Shown here piece after piece: positions 60,725 through 64,000 of a stretch of DNA of 64,000 nt. A model generated the notes under the pieces. That model saw only the letters and a list, made by a program, of their open reading frames with translations, searched no databases and was not told the origin of the DNA. The stretch covers positions 2,852,001 through 2,916,000 of the forward strand of contig OZ241915.1 in assembly GCA_965203795.1 (NCBI GenBank), in the 5' to 3' direction. The DNA comes from CBDBBY01 sp965203795. Its GTDB lineage: Bacteria > Pseudomonadota > Alphaproteobacteria > Rhodobacterales > Rhodobacteraceae. The position numbers and the translations under genes are program-made. Every line of letters starts with the position of its first letter. Position 1 is the stretch's first letter.

Positions 60725-62665
60725 CTATAGCGATTCCGCGGCGTCGAGCGCGCAGTACTCGTCCAAGCATTCCGGATTCGCTAGCGCTCCTTTGTTCGCC
60801 ACCCGGCGGCCGGTCGCAGCTGCCCGCGCCGCGCCTTCGACCCGCTTGCCGTTGATCGTGTAGGGAACATCGCTGATGAGGTGGACGCGCGACGGCACGT
60901 GCCGCGGCGAAGCCTCGTTACGAATGCGGGCGCGAATTCGTCGGACCAGTCCGGCACCGATTTCGGCGCCATCCGCCGGTTTCAGGCATAGAACTATCGA
61001 TTCATCGCCGTCGACGGGCACGCCGAAGGCAACGAAGTCGTCCAGTTCCGGAAAGGCTTCGCACGCCGCGTAGATTTCCGAGACGCCGGTCCGCACGCCG
61101 CCGGGCTTGAGCGTGTCGTCGGACCGTCCGTGCACGTAGCCGCCGCCGGTCGGCGTCAATTCCGCGGTGTCGCCGTGCATCCAGACTTCGCCGTTCCCGC
61201 CGAAATAAGCATCTCTATAGCGTTTGTCGCCATCCGGCCCCCAAAACGTAAGCGGCATCGACGGAAAGGGCTCCGTGCAGGCGAGTTCGCCCCGCCGACC
61301 GACCACAGGGACGTTGCGCTCGTCGAGCACCGCCACCGCGTGGCCAAGCGCCGGAACGGTCAATTGCCCGCGGCGCACGGGATGCAGCGGCGAGCCGATC
61401 AGGAACGAGCCGAGAATCTCCGTCCCGCCGGAGATCGAAGCGAACTGCATATCGGATTTGACTGACCGGTAGACCCAGTCGAAGTGGCGCGGCAGCGCAG
61501 GCGCGCCGCAAATCAGCAGCGAGCGCAATGCGCTCAAGTCGTGGCGCTCGCGGGGAACGTATTCTTGGGCCGCAAGCGCTGAGAGGTACTTCGGATTGAT
61601 GCCGAAGTGGGTAATGCCGATTTGCTCGGCCATGCGCCATAGCGGCCCGGGGTCCGTTCCGCTTTCCGACTTCAGTATCGGCGCTCCGTCGTAAAGGACG
61701 ATCCCGGCTTCGGCCCCCAGAGCCGAGACCATCCAATGGTACATCATCCAAGCGGTATTCGTGTACCAAGTCACCTTGTCGCCGGGACGAACATCGCCGT
61801 GGAGGATGTGCTCCTTCAGGTGCTGCAGCAGCACGCCGCCGGACCTGTGGACGATCGCCTTGGGAATTCCGGTCGTCCCGGAGGTGTAAAGAATGTAGGC
61901 CGGATGGTCGAACGGAAGCCGCTCGAATTCCAGTGCCGCATCCGTCCCGAAACTCTCATGCCTGATGGCCCGGCCGTCGCGCACGTTGCCTTCACCGATA
62001 AGAACGAGCGCCGAAATTGATGGAATTTCCGACACGACATCCGAAACCCGGTCGCCGATGTCGTGCTCTTTTCCGCCGTACTGGCTGCGCGCCGCGGCGA
62101 ACAGGACCTTGGGCGAGACCCGGCCAATTCGGTCGAGGATGGCTCGTTTGCCGAAATCCGGCGAGCACGACGTCCAGACGCCGCCGATGGAGAGCGTTGC
62201 CAGCAGCGCGACCAGCCCGTCGATATTGTTGGTCGTGATTCCTGCCACGCGATCGCCCGGCCGGATCCCTGCCGATTTGAGCCCGGCCGCGACCCGGGCG
62301 ACTCGTGTCCTGAGTTCCCGCCGAGTTATCGACAGACCGGGTCCTGTTTCCGAATACTCGTGCGCCGCGACTTGATCGCCCGGCCCTCGGAGCAAATTCT
62401 CGGCAAGATTGAGCTGTGCCTCCGGGAAGAACCGCGCTCCGGTCATCCAGGCGGATTCATCCGCAACGAATGCGGTGCCGCCCTTCTCGCCTATGACATT
62501 GGCGAAATCCCATAACGCCGACCAGAACTCGCCAAGCCGACTGACTGACCACAGGTGCAAGCTGGCGTAGTCGCGAGAATCGAATCCTTGCGCAATCGCG
62601 AACCGGGCCATGGATGACTCGGTGAATGCGGCCGGATCCGGATTCCAGAGTATGCCATCGTCCAC
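60725..62665 (-). CDS. aacS: Acetoacetyl-CoA synthetase
   Basis: 646 residues from a GTG at 62665, chosen because aagggg lies 8 bases upstream and the product then begins MDDGILWNPDPAAFTESSMA, the usual N-terminus of this enzyme. A longer frame to 62794 is not needed. AMP-binding core: YILYTSGTTGIPKAIVHRSGG, TWYTNTAWMMYHWMVSAL, ASISGGTEILGSFL, and the C-terminal lysine motif PYTINGKRVEGAAR. It activates acetoacetate to acetoacetyl-CoA, supporting ketone-body or polyhydroxyalkanoate metabolism. Confidence 0.92.
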   Translation of the reverse strand: MDDGILWNPDPAAFTESSMARFAIAQGFDSRDYASLHLWSVSRLGEFWSALWDFANVIGEKGGTAFVADESAWMTGARFFPEAQLNLAENLLRGPGDQVAAHEYSETGPGLSITRRELRTRVARVAAGLKSAGIRPGDRVAGITTNNIDGLVALLATLSIGGVWTSCSPDFGKRAILDRIGRVSPKVLFAAARSQYGGKEHDIGDRVSDVVSEIPSISALVLIGEGNVRDGRAIRHESFGTDAALEFERLPFDHPAYILYTSGTTGIPKAIVHRSGGVLLQHLKEHILHGDVRPGDKVTWYTNTAWMMYHWMVSALGAEAGIVLYDGAPILKSESGTDPGPLWRMAEQIGITHFGINPKYLSALAAQEYVPRERHDLSALRSLLICGAPALPRHFDWVYRSVKSDMQFASISGGTEILGSFLIGSPLHPVRRGQLTVPALGHAVAVLDERNVPVVGRRGELACTEPFPSMPLTFWGPDGDKRYRDAYFGGNGEVWMHGDTAELTPTGGGYVHGRSDDTLKPGGVRTGVSEIYAACEAFPELDDFVAFGVPVDGDESIVLCLKPADGAEIGAGLVRRIRARIRNEASPRHVPSRVHLISDVPYTINGKRVEGAARAAATGRRVANKGALANPECLDEYCALDAAESL

Positions 62666-62812
62666 GCGAGCGCCCCTTGTCAGCTCTTCAAGGATTTCGT
62701 CCGGTGCAAACCCGGATGCGGATGCGCTGATGCCTCCCGGCCTCTCCTTCCAGCGGTGCTTTCGTTCGGCGCATTCGACTGCGCACCGACGCAAGCCTGC
62801 TGAAGGATCCTG

Positions 62813-63166
62813 TCACGCTTCCATCAGGACTTCGAAGCCACCGTAAATCAGCCGCTTGCCGTCGAAGGGCATCACAAAGACATCAGGCTGCATCCGGGGG
62901 TCGGTATGCATCTTTTCCATGGCTTCGTTTCGCACTGCTTTTGACGGCCACACAATCCACGAGAAAACGACGGTTTCGCCCTCTTTGCGCTTCACCGCCA
63001 TGGGGAAGGACGTGACCTTCCCTTCCGGCACGTCGTCCCCCCAGCATTCGACAACCGACAGCGCTCCGTACTCTTTGAAGATTGGAACCACTTCTTCAAC
63101 GTGCTTCCTGTAGGCCTCCTTGTTGGCCTCAGGGACCGCGGCAACAAGGCCGTCGACATAGCTCAT
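62813..63166 (-). CDS. DUF1428 family protein
   Basis: 117 residues. SYVDGLVAAVPEANKEAYRKH at the start and MEKMHTDPRMQPDVFVMPFDGKRLIYGGF at the end are the two DUF1428 signatures. Dimeric alpha/beta-barrel type fold is expected; function unknown. It starts 147 bases upstream of the acetoacetyl-CoA synthetase start and may be co-transcribed with it. Confidence 0.93.
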   Translation of the reverse strand: MSYVDGLVAAVPEANKEAYRKHVEEVVPIFKEYGALSVVECWGDDVPEGKVTSFPMAVKRKEGETVVFSWIVWPSKAVRNEAMEKMHTDPRMQPDVFVMPFDGKRLIYGGFEVLMEA

Positions 63167-63359
63167 GTCCTCTCTCCGTTCTGCAATTGGCTCGCGAATC
63201 CGATGGCTGGACCGCGGGTGGGCGCCGATTCCGTTCCAAGGTTCGCGGATCCGAACCCGCGTTCAGCACGCCAAAGCCGGGCCGCAGCGATTCCAGCCAT
63301 AATGCTCAATCCGGAATCTCAAGCGGCGGCATCGGCATTCCTTCCGCAGATCAACCTCC

Positions 63360-64000
63360 TCAATCGAACGCGGGCATGGGCTTCCATCCGGCAGGCACCA
63401 TGTGCTCGCTTCTTTTCTTTCTGCTCAGGTACCAGACTTCAGGGCAAACGACGATCTTCTCGGAATTGCCGTTCAGCCACGCTCCCCACCAGGAGAACGT
63501 GGAGTTCGCGGTGATGTTGTGGTCGCAAGCCGCCATCAGTCGCAGGTCCTCATGCGGATGCAGCTTCGAAGCGGCGTCCACGAAATGAAGATCCGCGTCC
63601 AGCTCGAGGTTCTTCTTCGCCCAATCCAAGTCGTCCGAAAACACGAACACGCCGAATTCCTCGTCAAGCTTGGACCGGATGTAGTCGAGTGCGCTCTTGT
63701 AATATTTCATCGTGCACGTGCCGAAACGCGTTGTGACTTGAGCATTGGATACGTAGTCATCCCGCCGCACATGCAGGGCGACCGACATGCGGGATCGGAT
63801 GTCCTGCAGAACATGGCGGCTTTGGTCCGGCATGGCGTCCGGAAAGCCCAGTTCGCTACGGATGCTTTCCTTGCAGTCCTTGAAGAACTCCTCCGAGCAC
63901 CAAAGCCCGCCAAGGTAGATTGATTCATGACCAGAGTAGTCTCGCATTTGCCGCTGCGCCACGATTCCGTTCAGAACCGTCTTGTCTCTGACGTATTTCG
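63360..64000 (-). CDS. Alpha-1,2-fucosyltransferase (GT11), C-terminal part (cut by window edge)
   Basis: About 213 residues visible, frame open to base 64000. GDP-fucose-binding motif VALHVRRDDYV, VFVFSDDLDWAKKNLEL, and the GT11 block HEDLRLMAACDHNITANSTFSWWGAWLN. These enzymes add alpha-1,2-fucose to surface glycans such as O-antigen. The N-terminal part lies beyond the window. No other glycan gene is visible inside the window. Confidence 0.9.
   Translation of the reverse strand, partial: KYVRDKTVLNGIVAQRQMRDYSGHESIYLGGLWCSEEFFKDCKESIRSELGFPDAMPDQSRHVLQDIRSRMSVALHVRRDDYVSNAQVTTRFGTCTMKYYKSALDYIRSKLDEEFGVFVFSDDLDWAKKNLELDADLHFVDAASKLHPHEDLRLMAACDHNITANSTFSWWGAWLNGNSEKIVVCPEVWYLSRKKRSEHMVPAGWKPMPAFD

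Noticed and set aside
60725..62794. 689-residue version of acetoacetyl-CoA synthetase
   Set aside because: The GTG at 62665 gives the family N-terminus and length; the extra 43 residues are not recognisable.
1..64000. tRNA, rRNA, replication origin or prophage
   Set aside because: No cloverleaf, rRNA segment, dnaA-box cluster or structural phage gene was recognised on either strand.

Overview
The window comes from a GC-rich alphaproteobacterium-like genome. Evidence is the TRAP and ABC transporters with alphaproteobacterial-type components, an aerobic MttB-like/GcvT-like pair, an acetoacetyl-CoA synthetase, and CTG/GGC-rich codon use. No rRNA or tRNA is present, so lineage rests on gene content alone. 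The abundance of catabolic operons and decaying insertion sequences suggests a metabolically versatile marine or host-associated species with relaxed control of mobile DNA.

Layout. 1-4.4 kb: a sugar-acid type operon (SDR tail, enolase-superfamily dehydratase, TRAP DctPQM). 5.4-8.4 kb: MttB-like methyltransferase and GcvT-like protein, whose reading frame runs on into an IS5-type remnant. 8.5-9.05 kb: a membrane-anchored protein made of 11-residue repeats. 9.8-16.4 kb: a LacI-controlled glycoside hydrolase (minus strand) divergent from a complete carbohydrate ABC importer. 16.5-21.5 kb: a visibly AT-richer acquired block (ClpP-like protease, small ORFs, a broken membrane coiled-coil gene) peppered with IS3 and IS1595 elements. 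21.9-27.8 kb: TIM-barrel sugar isomerase, DUF993 protein, acyl-CoA dehydrogenase, aldo/keto reductase, MaoC-like hydratase and an orphan DprA.

28.1-47.7 kb is a large catabolic island. It holds a cyclic amidase, an M20 carbamoylase-type amidase, a divergent urocanase-like hydratase, two further amidohydrolases, a polyamine-type ABC importer, a nitrilase, a PuuB-like FAD oxidase, a cupin, an aldehyde dehydrogenase and a LysR regulator. It is interrupted at 33.9-37.5 kb by an accessory block: a 40-bp palindrome, an IS630 relic, an AAA ATPase and a SocA/Panacea-domain gene overlapping a frameshifted Ntn-hydrolase. I infer uptake and ring opening of a cationic imidazole- or hydantoin-type compound.

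49.3-53.3 kb holds an aldo/keto reductase, a GMC oxidoreductase and an aldehyde dehydrogenase. 53.4-58.0 kb is mobile-element territory: an IS21 istB relic, then a reverse-transcriptase cassette (structured leader, 54-residue membrane peptide, RT) bounded by direct copies of an IS end, then an ISNCY-like element whose 6-bp target duplication spans the stop codon of a truncated acyl-CoA dehydrogenase. 58.3-64 kb has a CitE-like lyase, a TetR regulator, a GlcG/HbpS-type protein, acetoacetyl-CoA synthetase, a DUF1428 protein and the C-terminal part of an alpha-1,2-fucosyltransferase.

The best candidates for something undescribed are the RT cassette, the SocA/Ntn-hydrolase pair and the urocanase-like catabolic island.
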